The notes under the pieces were generated by a model. The model searched no databases and was not told the origin of the DNA. It saw only the letters and a program-made list of their open reading frames with translations. A DNA stretch of 64,000 nt from Nocardiopsis ganjiahuensis DSM 45031 (GTDB lineage: Bacteria; Actinomycetota; Actinomycetes; Streptosporangiales; Streptosporangiaceae): the NCBI RefSeq assembly GCF_000341085.1, contig NZ_ANBA01000012.1, positions 1 to 64,000 of the forward strand, written 5' to 3'. Shown piece after piece: positions 7,927-16,613 of the stretch (position 1 is its first letter; each line of letters opens with the position of its first letter). Position numbers and translations under genes: made by a program.

Positions 7927-8573
7927 GTGCTCAGAGCTGTCTCACACGTCGTGGGCTTGCCTGTGGCACTGCTGAGGCGTTGGGGGACGGGCTAGCCGCG
8001 GTTGTTGGGACTGATCCTGACGTCCTCGGGGCCGACTCGGGGTGTAGGCGATACGAGTGTTGGTAACGTACCGGGGGCTTTCCCCCTTACACCCCGTTCG
8101 ACGGTCGAACCTTCGGACTGGTTCACGGTGGTCGTGACCGGCCGCCGTACAGGCTCGACGTCCGAGGAACGGAACTGGTCGACAGTGGCGTCTGCGGTGG
8201 AACTCGTTACCGCTTGGGTTCGGTCAGCGCAGTTCAGGGCGCTCTCGTCGGGCCATCACCGTGACGTGGGTAACTCTCCGTACGGCTTTGGGTAGTTATT
8301 GCCAACATGCGAGCCTACCCGGACACTTGCCCTCATTGGTGTTCTTGCGGGTCAAGTGTGACCCGTCCACCTCGGACTTTGCCCGAATCTCACACTCAGG
8401 CCCCGTCCTCTTCACTCGGACGCGACCGGTTCGTGAGGGTTCCGTTAGCGCTTCGAGGCCGCACGTCCGGCCGACCCGTGTGCGTGTGGCACTCTTCAAG
8501 GAGCTTGTCAGACGCTGGAGTGTGTCGGCTCGTGTGCTGGTCGTGCACGGGCCGGGAAACGGAAGGGCCCTGG
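7927..8573. other. 647-base gap with structured elements
   Basis: There is no convincing gene; reading frames here have poor actinomycete codon use. It contains a nested stem-loop at 8039-8095 (listed separately) and a 7-base-pair hairpin at 8348-8365 (CGGGTCA, loop AGTG). Promoters for the PAP2 gene (leftward) and for the GntR gene (rightward) must lie here. Confidence 0.6.
8039..8095. other. Nested inverted repeats, possible structured RNA or operator
   Basis: The outer arms GGGGTGTA (8039-8046) and TACACCCC (8088-8095) pair perfectly. They enclose GGTA-ACG-TACC (8062-8072) and GGGGG-CTTT-CCCCC (8073-8086), giving a three-stem fold. No known RNA family was recognised. Confidence 0.4.
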
Positions 8574-9251
8574 ATGGTCGACCTCCCACAGTTGCCGGAC
8601 GACCCCTCGAAACTGGCTCGCGAGCCGCTGAGGGAGCAGATCCGGCAGGTACTGGTCGAGGGCCTGCTGTCCGGGCGGTGGCAGCCCGGCGAACGCATCG
8701 TGGAACGCAGGATCGCGACGGAGCTCAACGTCAGCCAGGCTCCGGTCCGTGAGGCGCTCCGCGAGCTGGAGACTCTGCGACTCATCGAGACCGTGCCGAA
8801 CAAGGGCGCCAGGGTCAGGGCCTTCGGTGTCCAGGACATGGCGGAGATCTACCCCGTCCGCGCCGGTCTAGAGCTGGTGGCCGCACAGTTGGCCGCGCCG
8901 CGCCTGGCCGAGGACCCCTCTCCCCTGGAACGCGAGGTGGAGGCGCTCCAGCGCGCCACCGCCCAGGGGGACGTCACCGAGCAGATCAAGCACAGCGTGG
9001 AGTTCCACCGCGAGGTCGTGCGGGCCGCGGACAACAGCGTGCTGCTGCACACCTGGGAGTCCCTCGGCGTCGAGGTGTGGACCGCCCTGTCCGTGCGCTG
9101 GCTCAACATGGAGCTGCACGCCAAGGCCGCCGACCACGCGCAGATCACGCGGGCTTTCCGCGAAGGGGATCCGGCCGTGGGGCAGATGCTCAGCGAGCAC
9201 GTCCTGAACTACGTCGAGGCCGCGCTCAAGACACACGAGGGCAGTCGGTGA
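8574..9251 (+). CDS. GntR-family (FadR/FCD subfamily) transcriptional regulator
   Basis: A 225-residue regulator. The N-terminal winged helix (about 12-80) contains the ERIVERRIATELNVSQAPVREALRELE signature; the C-terminal FCD helical ligand domain (about 90-215) has the spaced Asp/His residues seen in that group (MAEIYPVRAGLE, EFHREVVRAADN). The ATG at 8574 was chosen because translation further upstream is Cys-rich and non-homologous. It sits directly upstream of the pdh operon in the same direction, with a perfect inverted repeat in the gap, so control of pyruvate dehydrogenase in response to a carboxylic acid is a reasonable inference. Confidence 0.9.
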   Translation: MVDLPQLPDDPSKLAREPLREQIRQVLVEGLLSGRWQPGERIVERRIATELNVSQAPVREALRELETLRLIETVPNKGARVRAFGVQDMAEIYPVRAGLELVAAQLAAPRLAEDPSPLEREVEALQRATAQGDVTEQIKHSVEFHREVVRAADNSVLLHTWESLGVEVWTALSVRWLNMELHAKAADHAQITRAFREGDPAVGQMLSEHVLNYVEAALKTHEGSR

Positions 9252-9740
9252 CCAACGGGCAACAGACCCGTTCCGTTCGCCGATCGAGTTCTCCGATCCC
9301 ACCTGCACCTTTGCACCAAACTTCGGGCATCTGGCGTAAAGTTGTATTGATCGATCATCGATCAGACCGTAGAGTGTGCGCGACGCACGTCACACCCATA
9401 CGCGCGTGCCCCCTGGTGGTACGGGGTCGTTCATCCGGCCGGTGAACGAACTCGGCCGGCCTCCCGGCGGATGCTTACGGCACTCCAGACCGGGAAGCAA
9501 TGCCGTCAAGGGTTTTCGGCGCAACAACTGCACACGCGACCCGACTCGCTTCGCGTCCGCAACCGGGCCCAGCCACGGCCCGACCGCGTACGCGCCCCGC
9601 AACAGCCACAGTGTCGCCGCCGATGAGCCCGGCGGCGGCACACGCCCGGACCACGCCCGACAGCGGGGTCCGGCCGGGCCCCGCCCTCCGGCCCACAGGT
9701 CGAAGGGGCGAGGCCTTTCGCGCACGTAGAAAGGCACACC
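9252..9740. other. 489-base leader region of the pdh operon
   Basis: No gene is seen. It includes the operator-like palindrome at 9348-9364 and an AT-richer stretch around 9310-9370 that is the best place for the pdh promoter. The remaining 370 bases to pdhA would form a long 5' untranslated region if transcription starts there. GTAGAAAGG precedes pdhA. Confidence 0.55.
9348..9364. promoter_or_regulatory. Perfect 17-base operator-like palindrome
   Basis: TGATCGAT and ATCGATCA arms around a single C. The size and symmetry fit a GntR/FadR-type operator. It lies 96 bases after the GntR gene and 376 bases before pdhA. Confidence 0.6.
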
Positions 9741-10841
9741 ATGGCTGACACGGCCAAGCCGAAGGGCGGCACCGCCCGGGCCTCCGCGTCCCGGCGCCGG
9801 AGCCGCAAGGACACCGGTCTCGGCAACGAGAAACCGGAGACCCTCCTCGACTACTACCGCCAGATGCTCTTCATCCGCCGCTTCGAGGAGCGCACCGGAC
9901 AGGCCTACACCCAGGCCCGCATCGGCGGTTACTGCCACCTCAACCTCGGCGAGGAAGCCACCGTCGTCGGTCTGATGACCGCCCTCCAGCAGCGCGACTA
10001 CCTGTTCACGAACTACCGTGACCACGGGTACGCGATCGGCAAGGGCATGGACCCCAAGCGGGTCATGGCCGAGCTCTACGGACGCTCCGACGGCGTGTCC
10101 AAGGGCTGGGGCGGCTCCATGCACATGTACGACACCGAGACCCGCATGCTCGGCGGCTACGGCATCGTCGGCGGCCAGCTCCCCCTGGCCACCGGTGCGG
10201 CGCTGGCCGTCACCTACCGCGGCGGCGACGAGGTCGTCATGTGCCAGATGGGCGACGGCACCACCAACATCGGCGCCTGGCACGAGTCCCTCAACATCGC
10301 CAAGCTGTGGAACCTGCCGGTCGTCTTCGTGGTGATCAACAACTTCACCGGCATGGGCACCACCGTGGACATGTCCTCCGCCGAGCCGGAGCTGTACAAG
10401 CGCGGCGCCGCCTTCCGCATCGAGGGCGAGCGCGTCGACGGCCGTGACGTCCTGGCCGTCCGCGACACCGCCACCCGCCTGGTCGAGCGCGCCCGCGAGG
10501 AGCAGACGCCGTTCCTGCTGGAGGCCTGGAGCTACCGGATGAAGGGCCACTCCGTGGTGGACCCCGCCAAGTACCGCACCGACGAGCAGCGTGACGAGGC
10601 CCGTTCCGAGGAGAACGACCCGATCGCGATCTTCGGCGCCCAGCTGGCCAAGGCCGGGATCCTCACCGACGACCTGCGCGACGAGATCGCCGCTTCGGTC
10701 AAGGCCGAGGTCGCCGAGGCCGCCGACTTCGCGGAGAACAGCCCGAAGCCGGACGTGTCCACGCTCTTCGACTACACCTACGCCACCCCGGTACCCAACG
10801 AGTCGCGGCGCATGCCCGCCGACCCGGTGTTCGCGGAATAG
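9741..10841 (+). CDS. pdhA: Pyruvate dehydrogenase E1 component, alpha subunit
   Basis: A 366-residue thiamine diphosphate enzyme subunit. After a basic 30-residue start come FIRRFEERTGQAY, GGYCHLNLGEEA, a YRDHGYAIG segment and the ThDP/Mg motif GDGTTNIGAWHESLNIAKLWNLPVVFVVINN (about 167-197), then YRMKGHSVVDPAKYR (the phosphorylation-loop region). With the beta subunit it decarboxylates pyruvate and acetylates the E2 lipoyl group. It is the first of three genes. A branched-chain 2-oxo acid substrate cannot be excluded, but GGYCHLNLGEEA is closer to the pyruvate type. Confidence 0.92.
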   Translation: MADTAKPKGGTARASASRRRSRKDTGLGNEKPETLLDYYRQMLFIRRFEERTGQAYTQARIGGYCHLNLGEEATVVGLMTALQQRDYLFTNYRDHGYAIGKGMDPKRVMAELYGRSDGVSKGWGGSMHMYDTETRMLGGYGIVGGQLPLATGAALAVTYRGGDEVVMCQMGDGTTNIGAWHESLNIAKLWNLPVVFVVINNFTGMGTTVDMSSAEPELYKRGAAFRIEGERVDGRDVLAVRDTATRLVERAREEQTPFLLEAWSYRMKGHSVVDPAKYRTDEQRDEARSEENDPIAIFGAQLAKAGILTDDLRDEIAASVKAEVAEAADFAENSPKPDVSTLFDYTYATPVPNESRRMPADPVFAE

Positions 10842-10857
10842 GGAAGGAACCACTCAC

Positions 10858-11871
10858 ATGTCCGTGATCACCTACCGCCAGGCCCTGCGGGACACCCTGC
10901 GGGCCGAGATGGTGCGCGACGAGAACGTCCTCGTGATCGGCGAGGAGATCGGTGTCTTCGAGGGCTCCTACAAGATCACCGAGGGGCTCCTCAAGGAGTT
11001 CGGCCCCCGGCGGGTCAAGGACACCCCGATCGCCGAGGAGGGCTTCGTCGGCGCGGCCGTCGGAGCCGCCATGCTGGGCCTGCGCCCGGTCGTGGAGCTG
11101 ATGACGATCAACTTCTCGCTGATCGCCATCGACCAGATCATCAACCACGCCGCCAAGATCTACGGGATGTTCGGCGGTCAGACCAGCGTTCCCATGGTCA
11201 TCCGCACCCCCGGTGGCGGCGGCCAGCAGCTCGGCGCGACGCACTCGCAGAACATCGAGCTGTTCTACTCCTTCATCCCCGGCCTCAAGGTGATGGCTCC
11301 CAGCACCCCGGCCGAGGCCTCGTCGATGCTGCGCGCGGCCATCCGCGACGACGACCCGGTCCTGTTCCTGGAGAACCTGGGCCTGTACAACTCCAAGGGC
11401 GAGGTCCCCGAGGACTACGCCCAGCCGGAGAACGACAACGTCGCCACCATCGGCCGCGCCGGTGTGACCCGCGAGGGCACCGACATCACGCTCATCGGTT
11501 ACTCCCGGATGGCCACGGTCGCCACCCAGGTCGCCGAGAAGCTGGCCGAGGAGGACATCAGCGTCGAGGTCGTGGACCTGCGCAGCCTGCGCCCCCTCGA
11601 CCGGCAGACCTTCGTGGACTCGGTCAAGAAGACCGGTGCCGCGGTGATCTGCGAGGACGACTGGCTCACCTACGGGATCGGCGCGGAGATCGCCGCCTCG
11701 ATCCAGGAGGGGGCCTTCGACTACCTGGACGCCCCCGTGCGCCGGGTGGCCATGGCCGAGGTGCCCATGCCCTACGCCAAGCCGCTGGAGACCGCCGCCC
11801 TGCCGTCGGTCGAGTCGATCAGCACCGCGATCAAGGAGACCCTGAGCGCCGTCGGCAAACGGGTCGGGTAG
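10858..11871 (+). CDS. pdhB: Pyruvate dehydrogenase E1 component, beta subunit
   Basis: A 337-residue partner of PdhA. It has the transketolase pyrimidine-binding fold (ITYRQALRDTLRAEMVRDENVLVIGEEIG, with the activating Glu in GEEIG), FGPRRVKDTPIAEEGFVGAAVGAAM, and the C-terminal domain with DLRSLRPLDRQTFVDSVKKTG. GGGAAGGAA precedes the ATG. It starts 16 bases after pdhA and 11 bases before pdhC, so co-transcription is certain by layout. Confidence 0.94.
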   Translation: MSVITYRQALRDTLRAEMVRDENVLVIGEEIGVFEGSYKITEGLLKEFGPRRVKDTPIAEEGFVGAAVGAAMLGLRPVVELMTINFSLIAIDQIINHAAKIYGMFGGQTSVPMVIRTPGGGGQQLGATHSQNIELFYSFIPGLKVMAPSTPAEASSMLRAAIRDDDPVLFLENLGLYNSKGEVPEDYAQPENDNVATIGRAGVTREGTDITLIGYSRMATVATQVAEKLAEEDISVEVVDLRSLRPLDRQTFVDSVKKTGAAVICEDDWLTYGIGAEIAASIQEGAFDYLDAPVRRVAMAEVPMPYAKPLETAALPSVESISTAIKETLSAVGKRVG

Positions 11872-11882
11872 AGGGAGTTTCA

Positions 11883-13175
11883 ATGAGCGAGATCCACATG
11901 CCGCGCCTCTCCGACACCATGGAGGAAGGCGTCATCTCCACCTGGGTCAAGAAGGTGGGGGACAAGGTCGCCTCCGGTGACGTGCTGGTCGAGATCGAGA
12001 CCGACAAGGCCGTCATGGAGTTCGAGGCCTACGAGGACGGTTACCTCGTCAAGCAGAACGTCTCCGAGGGCGACACCGTACCGATCGGTGAGGTCATCGG
12101 TTTCATCGCCGACTCCCCGGACGCGGTGCCCGAGGAGTCCTCAGCTCCCGCGGCCCCCGCCGAGGAGGCGAAGGAGGAGGAGCCCGAGGCCGAGGCCGAG
12201 GAGAAGCCCGCCGAGGCCGCTCCCGCTCCCTCCGCCGGTGAGCCGTCCGGCGAGTCCGGCGGCGAGCGTCCCCGTACCTCCCCGCTGGCCCGCCGGCTGG
12301 CCAAGGAGTACGGCCTCGACATCACCAAGATCAAGGGGTCCGGTCCCAAGGGCCGGATCGTGCGGGCCGACATCGAGGCCGCCGCCAAGGACGGTTCCGC
12401 CGCCCAGGACGCCCCGGCTCCCGAGAAGAGCGCCCCCGCGGCTCCGGCGCCCGCCGCCCAGGCGGTCTCGACCCAGGACGACGTCCGGGGTTCCGAGGAG
12501 GTCAAGACCAGCAACGTGCGCAAGGTGATCGCGCGCCGTCTGACCGAGAGCAAGCAGACGGTCCCGCACTTCTACCTGCGCCGCGCGATCGACGCCGAGG
12601 GCCTCAAGGCCTTCCGCGCCCAGATCAACGAGCAGCTGTCCAGCACGGGCGTGAAGATCAGCTTCAACGACCTGATCGTCAAGGCCTGCGCCACCGCGCT
12701 CAAGCTGCACCCGGAGGTCAACACCTCCTGGATCAACGACACCCTGGTCCAGCACCACCGGATCAACGTCGGCGTGGCCGTCGCCGTGGACGCCGGGCTG
12801 GTCGTGCCGGTGCTGCACGACACCGACAAGGCGACGCTGTCGGAGATCTCCACCCGCACGCGTGAGCTCGCGGGCAAGGCCCGGGACAACAAGCTCAAGC
12901 CGCAGGAGATGGGCGGTGGCACGTTCAGCGTGTCCAACCTGGGCATGTTCGGCATGGACAGCTTCTCCGCGGTGATCAACCCGCCGGAGGCCGCCATCCT
13001 CGCGGTCGGCGCGATGCGTCCGGAGGCCGTGGTCGTGGACGGTGAGGTCGCCGTGCGCAACCGCATCGCCCTGGAGCTGTCGGTGGACCACCGCGCGGTC
13101 GACGGCGCCGTCGGTGCCGCCTTCCTCAAGGAGCTCGCCGAGATCCTGGAAGAGCCCATGCGGATCATCCTGTAG
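11883..13175 (+). CDS. pdhC: Dihydrolipoamide acyltransferase E2 of pyruvate dehydrogenase
   Basis: A 430-residue E2 core protein. It has one lipoyl domain with lipoyl-Lys42 (EIETDKAVMEF), an Ala/Pro/Glu linker (about 80-135), an E3/E1-binding domain (SPLARRLAKEYGLDITKIKGSGPKGRIVRADIE, about 138-172), a second flexible linker, and the CAT domain with catalytic His403 and Asp407 (VDHRAVDG). It transfers the acetyl group to CoA. The E3 gene (lpd) is not in the window. A very strong terminator follows 33 bases later. Confidence 0.94.
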   Translation: MSEIHMPRLSDTMEEGVISTWVKKVGDKVASGDVLVEIETDKAVMEFEAYEDGYLVKQNVSEGDTVPIGEVIGFIADSPDAVPEESSAPAAPAEEAKEEEPEAEAEEKPAEAAPAPSAGEPSGESGGERPRTSPLARRLAKEYGLDITKIKGSGPKGRIVRADIEAAAKDGSAAQDAPAPEKSAPAAPAPAAQAVSTQDDVRGSEEVKTSNVRKVIARRLTESKQTVPHFYLRRAIDAEGLKAFRAQINEQLSSTGVKISFNDLIVKACATALKLHPEVNTSWINDTLVQHHRINVGVAVAVDAGLVVPVLHDTDKATLSEISTRTRELAGKARDNKLKPQEMGGGTFSVSNLGMFGMDSFSAVINPPEAAILAVGAMRPEAVVVDGEVAVRNRIALELSVDHRAVDGAVGAAFLKELAEILEEPMRIIL

Positions 13176-13207
13176 GAACCCGCGACGTCCTCGCACGTCA
13201 GAGCGGA

Positions 13208-13246
13208 GAACGCCCCGGCCGGAGATTTCTTCCGGCCGGGGCGTTC
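13208..13246 (+). terminator. Intrinsic terminator of the pdh operon
   Basis: A 16-base-pair perfect stem starting GAACGCCCCGGCCGGA with a 7-base loop, followed by a TTCTGCTTC tail. Confidence 0.9.
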
Positions 13247-13260
13247 TGCTTCACCGGATG

Positions 13261-13281
13261 TTATCCACAGCCTGTGGACAG
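13261..13281. other. Paired DnaA boxes in inverted orientation
   Basis: TTATCCACA (perfect DnaA box) and TGTGGACAG (reverse of CTGTCCACA, one mismatch to TTGTCCACA) are separated by GCC. The centre, TCCACAGCCTGTGGA, is a 15-base palindrome. The same arrangement recurs at 18117-18137. Confidence 0.65.
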
Positions 13282-13292
13282 ACCTTCTGCTC

Positions 13293-13712
13293 CTACAGGA
13301 GCCAAGCGGCCATCTGGCTGATCCCCATCCCGGCCGCCAACACCATCCCGTAGGTGAGCGCCGCCGCCACCCAGCCGCCCCTCCGGCGAGGAGCCCGGTG
13401 GCGACCGCGCGGTTTGAGCGGCGGGAACGGGTCGGCTTCGGCCTCGTGGGGCTTCGCTTCCCCGGCCTGCCGTTCCGCCTGCTCCCGGCGCTGCTTCGCG
13501 ACGGTCATCCAGTGGGGCGTGACGCCGTGTTCCAGCCGGTAGGCGACCCTGGGGTTTCCCGCCATCTGCCGGAGCAGACGCTGCTCCCGGTCCTCGAAGG
13601 TCTCCGAAGGCGTGGCGACCCGCCGAGGAGCAGAAGGTGCCGGAGTGCGAGTGAACCGGGTTCCCCGAGGAGCGTCCAGTACCGAGCGCACCCGAGTGTC
13701 CACGGCGGTCAT
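13293..13712 (-). CDS. Small protein with a C-terminal membrane anchor, unknown function
   Basis: A 139-residue protein with a soluble basic and amphipathic N-terminal part (ETFEDREQRLLRQMAGNPRVAYRLEHGVTPHWMTVAKQRREQ), a Lys/Arg/Pro hinge (PRGRHRAPRRRGG), and one hydrophobic segment of about 22 residues ending in AAWLL. The ATG at 13712 overlaps the stop of the RsbW-like gene by 4 bases (ATGA), so it is coupled to that anti-sigma-type ATPase. This tail-anchored protein may position or sense for the ATPase; no family was recognised. Confidence 0.72.
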   Translation of the reverse strand: MTAVDTRVRSVLDAPRGTRFTRTPAPSAPRRVATPSETFEDREQRLLRQMAGNPRVAYRLEHGVTPHWMTVAKQRREQAERQAGEAKPHEAEADPFPPLKPRGRHRAPRRRGGWVAAALTYGMVLAAGMGISQMAAWLL

Positions 13713-14176
13713 CCCTGCCCACCGCCCAGCGTGAACTCGGCCCACACGGCCGTGCCCAGGTCCGCGCAGAACGGGAACGAGACCACCGGGTAGGCGCCCC
13801 AGCGAACGGCGAGCAACTCCACCATCAGCAGACCCCGGCCGCGCTCGGCGGTCAGCCACTCCCCCTCGGTGCGCCCCGCCGGGATCGCCGGGGAGGACTC
13901 ACGGGTTCCGTCGTCCACGACCACCAGGCGCAGCACACCGGGCTCGGGCTCATGAAGCGCCCGCAGGACCTGTCCGTCCCGGTCGCCGGAGCGCGTGTGC
14001 TCGATCGCGTTCGCGGTGAGTTCGCTCGCGCAGAGGGTCATGGTCTCGACCAGCTCCTCCCCGAACCCGGTTAGGTCGGTGCGCAGGTCCGCGCGCACCG
14101 TGCTCATCTGGGAGAGGTCTCCGGGGTAGATCCGCGCCTGCCAGCGGGCAGGGCTCACGTGAGGCACAATGGTCAT
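13709..14176 (-). CDS. RsbW-like ATP-binding protein (HATPase_c_2)
   Basis: A 155-residue protein with a GHKL fold: CASELTANAIEHTRSGD (N-box), LRLVVVDDGTRESSP (G1) and ERGRGLLMVELLAVRWGAYP (G2). Such small kinases act as anti-sigma factors or in Streptomyces-type regulatory clusters with XRE and DUF397 partners. It is followed by the overlapping 139-residue membrane-anchored protein and preceded, after a 121-base gap, by a second RsbW-like gene. Its substrate is unknown. Confidence 0.88.
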   Translation of the reverse strand: MTIVPHVSPARWQARIYPGDLSQMSTVRADLRTDLTGFGEELVETMTLCASELTANAIEHTRSGDRDGQVLRALHEPEPGVLRLVVVDDGTRESSPAIPAGRTEGEWLTAERGRGLLMVELLAVRWGAYPVVSFPFCADLGTAVWAEFTLGGGQG

Positions 14177-14297
14177 GTCGACAACTCGCTTTCTTCACAG
14201 ATCTGTTTGTCGGCCTGCTCTGGGGGTGTTCGCGCACCCGCCAGAGCTTTTTTCTTGGTCGCCCGGCTGCGAGGCGACTGGTTTGGCGGCGTGGGGG

Positions 14298-14861
14298 TCA
14301 GCGCCTGACCGCGCCGCTCCAGGAGGTCTCGGTCAGGTCGTAGGGCAGGCTGAACCAGACCTTGCGGTTGAAGGGGATGCCGTTGTCTCCCCAGTCCGAG
14401 GCCAGCGCGTTGACCATGGCCAGTCCCCGCCCGGCCGTGGCGTCGGGATCCAGTCCGCGCGGGTCGGCTGCCAGGTGTTGAGGGCGGTCGAGATCGAAGG
14501 GCTCGTGGTTATTGACGCCCTGGTCCTGACAGGTCAGTCGGAGTCCGTTGCGGAGGCGCTGACACGTGAGGGTGTAGTAGCCGAACCGCTCGCCTGAGCG
14601 CGTGTGCCGGATCGCGTTACTGGCGAGCTCGCTGCCCAGCAGAGTGAAGAGGTAGCGGTAGTCGGGGCTCTGGCGGTCGGCGCAGGTGTGGAGGAAGGCG
14701 CGGACCAGCGGCATCTGGAGGGGTCCGGCCCCGAACTCGTAGCGGCGGTTCCGGAAGGGCGCCCGGTCCGAGTTCGGCTCGAAGTAGTGCCGGTACTTGG
14801 ACTGGACCGTTGCCAGCAGGGGCAGCGTCACCTCCGGCAGGTCCAGCGTCGGCGCGCTCAC
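14298..14861 (-). CDS. Second RsbW-like ATP-binding protein
   Basis: A 187-residue GHKL ATPase with a 65-residue N-terminal extension. The N-box is GSELASNAIRHTRSGE, then LTCQDQGVNNHEP (G1) and TAGRGLAMVNALASDWGD (G2). The GTG start is preceded by GGGGATGG. It is divergent from the XRE regulator gene across an AT-rich promoter region. In Streptomyces the whiJ/abaA-type loci have exactly this mix: an RsbW-like ATPase, an XRE/DUF5753 protein and DUF397. Confidence 0.87.
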   Translation of the reverse strand: MSAPTLDLPEVTLPLLATVQSKYRHYFEPNSDRAPFRNRRYEFGAGPLQMPLVRAFLHTCADRQSPDYRYLFTLLGSELASNAIRHTRSGERFGYYTLTCQRLRNGLRLTCQDQGVNNHEPFDLDRPQHLAADPRGLDPDATAGRGLAMVNALASDWGDNGIPFNRKVWFSLPYDLTETSWSGAVRR

Positions 14862-15133
14862 ACGCCCATCCCCAGAGCAGCGGAGACAGCCGAACGGGCC
14901 TCGTCCTGGATCACGAAGCGACGCACCCGGGACGCCCGCCGCCTTCCCGAAAAGGACATAGCGAACATTTCATCCTTTGGCGCGGCTTTTATGAACAGAT
15001 ATGGCATAACGCAGTCCCAAAAATTTGAGAGCAGAGATCAATACTCATGCGTGATCAACTATGCACAATCTGATAGCTATTCACAACTAAAAATCGAGAT
15101 GCTCGAAAAAATCTTGCCGCTAGGATGCGGATC
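14862..15133. promoter_or_regulatory. AT-rich divergent promoter region of the WhiJ-like cluster
   Basis: Between about 14955 and 15120 the sequence is far richer in A and T than its surroundings, with runs such as AAAAATTTGA and AACTAAAAATC. It separates the leftward RsbW-like gene from the rightward XRE gene. No exact operator stands out. Confidence 0.6.
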
Positions 15134-15997
15134 ATGACACGCACACCGACCTACTCCCCCACAGTCAGGCGCCGCCGTTTGGGGATGCTTCTGCGAACAG
15201 CACGCGATGCCGCAGGGCTGTCCTCCACAGCCGCCGCGTCCCGACTGGGAGTGTCCCGGGCGTCCCTCAACAAGATCGAAACCGCTGAAACCCAGCGGGT
15301 CCGCAGCACCCACCTCGACGACATGATCACCCTGTACGGCATCCCCGACCAGGAAGCCGAGGAACTGCACGCACTCGCCAAAGCGGCCAAGGTCAAGGGT
15401 TGGTGGTGGAAGTACCGGGACGTCTTCGGCAGCGAACCGCTCCCGGACTTCGAGGCTGAGGCGTCCCACATCCGCACGTTCCAGCCACAGGCCATCCCCG
15501 GCCTCTTGCAAACCCCTGAGTACGCCGAGGCCGTTTTCCGAGGCGGCCGGTACACCAGCGCGGAACGTCTTGACCGCCTGGTCGAGGCCCGAATGACACG
15601 ACGCGAGATCCTCCACCGGCACGGGTCCCCACCCCGCCTGTGGGCGGTGATAGACGAGGCGGTTCTGCGCCGCCCCGTCGGCGGTCCTGAAGTCATGCGG
15701 AGTCAGATGGACTACCTGCTGCACATCGGGGTCCTGCAGAACATCGACATCCAGGTCCTGCCGTTCGACGTCGGCGCGCATGCCGCGATGACCGGCGCTT
15801 TCACCATCCTGGAATTCCCCGAACCCCTCGACCCGACCATCGTGTACACGGACACTGTGGGCAGCGGTCAGTTCGAAGAAGACCCAGAAGAGGTGACCAG
15901 GTACATCGGAACCTTCGGAGATGTACAAGGAGCGGCAGCAAGTACCGTCATGAGTGCCCAGATCATCGAGGACATCCGAAAAGAAGGCACCAGATGA
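15134..15997 (+). CDS. XRE-family regulator with DUF5753 (Scr1/WhiJ type)
   Basis: A 287-residue protein. The helix-turn-helix (about 12-70: LGMLLRTARDAAGLSSTAAASRLGVSRASLNKIETAE) is followed by the DUF5753 domain (about 95-280) with the hallmark FQPQAIPGLLQTPEYAEAVF and QILVLP-like IQVLPFDVGAHAAMTGAFTILEFP. The ATG at 15134 was chosen over 15125 because AGGA then stands 8-11 bases upstream. Its stop overlaps the DUF397 start by 4 bases. Homologues control development or secondary metabolism, or act as antitoxin-like partners of DUF397 proteins. Confidence 0.9.
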   Translation: MTRTPTYSPTVRRRRLGMLLRTARDAAGLSSTAAASRLGVSRASLNKIETAETQRVRSTHLDDMITLYGIPDQEAEELHALAKAAKVKGWWWKYRDVFGSEPLPDFEAEASHIRTFQPQAIPGLLQTPEYAEAVFRGGRYTSAERLDRLVEARMTRREILHRHGSPPRLWAVIDEAVLRRPVGGPEVMRSQMDYLLHIGVLQNIDIQVLPFDVGAHAAMTGAFTILEFPEPLDPTIVYTDTVGSGQFEEDPEEVTRYIGTFGDVQGAAASTVMSAQIIEDIRKEGTR

Positions 15998-16179
15998 ACC
16001 CCTCACCTGAGTTCAGAAAGAGCAGTTACAGCGGAGCATCTCAAGACTGCGTCGAGGTCGCCGACCTGCCTGGTGAGTACCTGGTCCGCGACACCCAGAA
16101 CCGGGACGCCGGCCACCTGGGCTTTGCCGGATCTGAGTGGTCCGCTGCCCTCGGCGCCATCCGCACCGAACAGGCCTGA
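15994..16179 (+). CDS. DUF397 small protein
   Basis: A 61-residue protein with the DUF397 signature: FRKSSYSGASQDCVEVADLPGEYLVRDTQN, then HLGFAGSEWSAAL. It begins inside the ATGA overlap with the XRE gene, the standard arrangement. DUF397 proteins are proposed to modulate or be neutralised by their XRE/DUF5753 partner. Confidence 0.92.
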   Translation: MNPSPEFRKSSYSGASQDCVEVADLPGEYLVRDTQNRDAGHLGFAGSEWSAALGAIRTEQA

Positions 16180-16613
16180 GCCGCCAAGAACTGCTCTGCC
16201 CCTGGCCGTCGGCCGGGGGCGTTGTCATCCGGGAAACGACTCGGGGCCAGTGGCTGGCTACACCGGAACAGCGGCGGCGAAGTGGGTGGTGGGCCGGGGT
16301 CGGTGGTTCTGTGCGTGTCCGTGGGAGGGCCGGAACCAATCGAGGGTGGTGCTGGTGCCGCTCTCGCCCCTCGGGGGTGGCGCCAGTGCCACCCGATGCT
16401 CGGCAGGGGGGTCGATTCCAGCCGGGACAAGATCCCCAGGACGAAGTGCCCCCGCACAGCGTTCGGGCCGAGTTTGGGACACCGCCCCCAAAGCTGTCCC
16501 TTCAAGGCCGCCCGGGCCGCCGACGCAGGGTGCGACGATGCGCTTCCGCACGTCGAGCGACAGCGGATAGCGGGAACCACTGCATTGGGATCTCCGACGT
16601 CTCCGGGGCCCCG
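16180..16613. other. 434-base gap between convergent genes
   Basis: It lies after DUF397 and before the leftward DUF6891 gene. Reading frames exist but have atypical composition. I see no promoter, repeat or RNA that I can defend. Confidence 0.5.
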
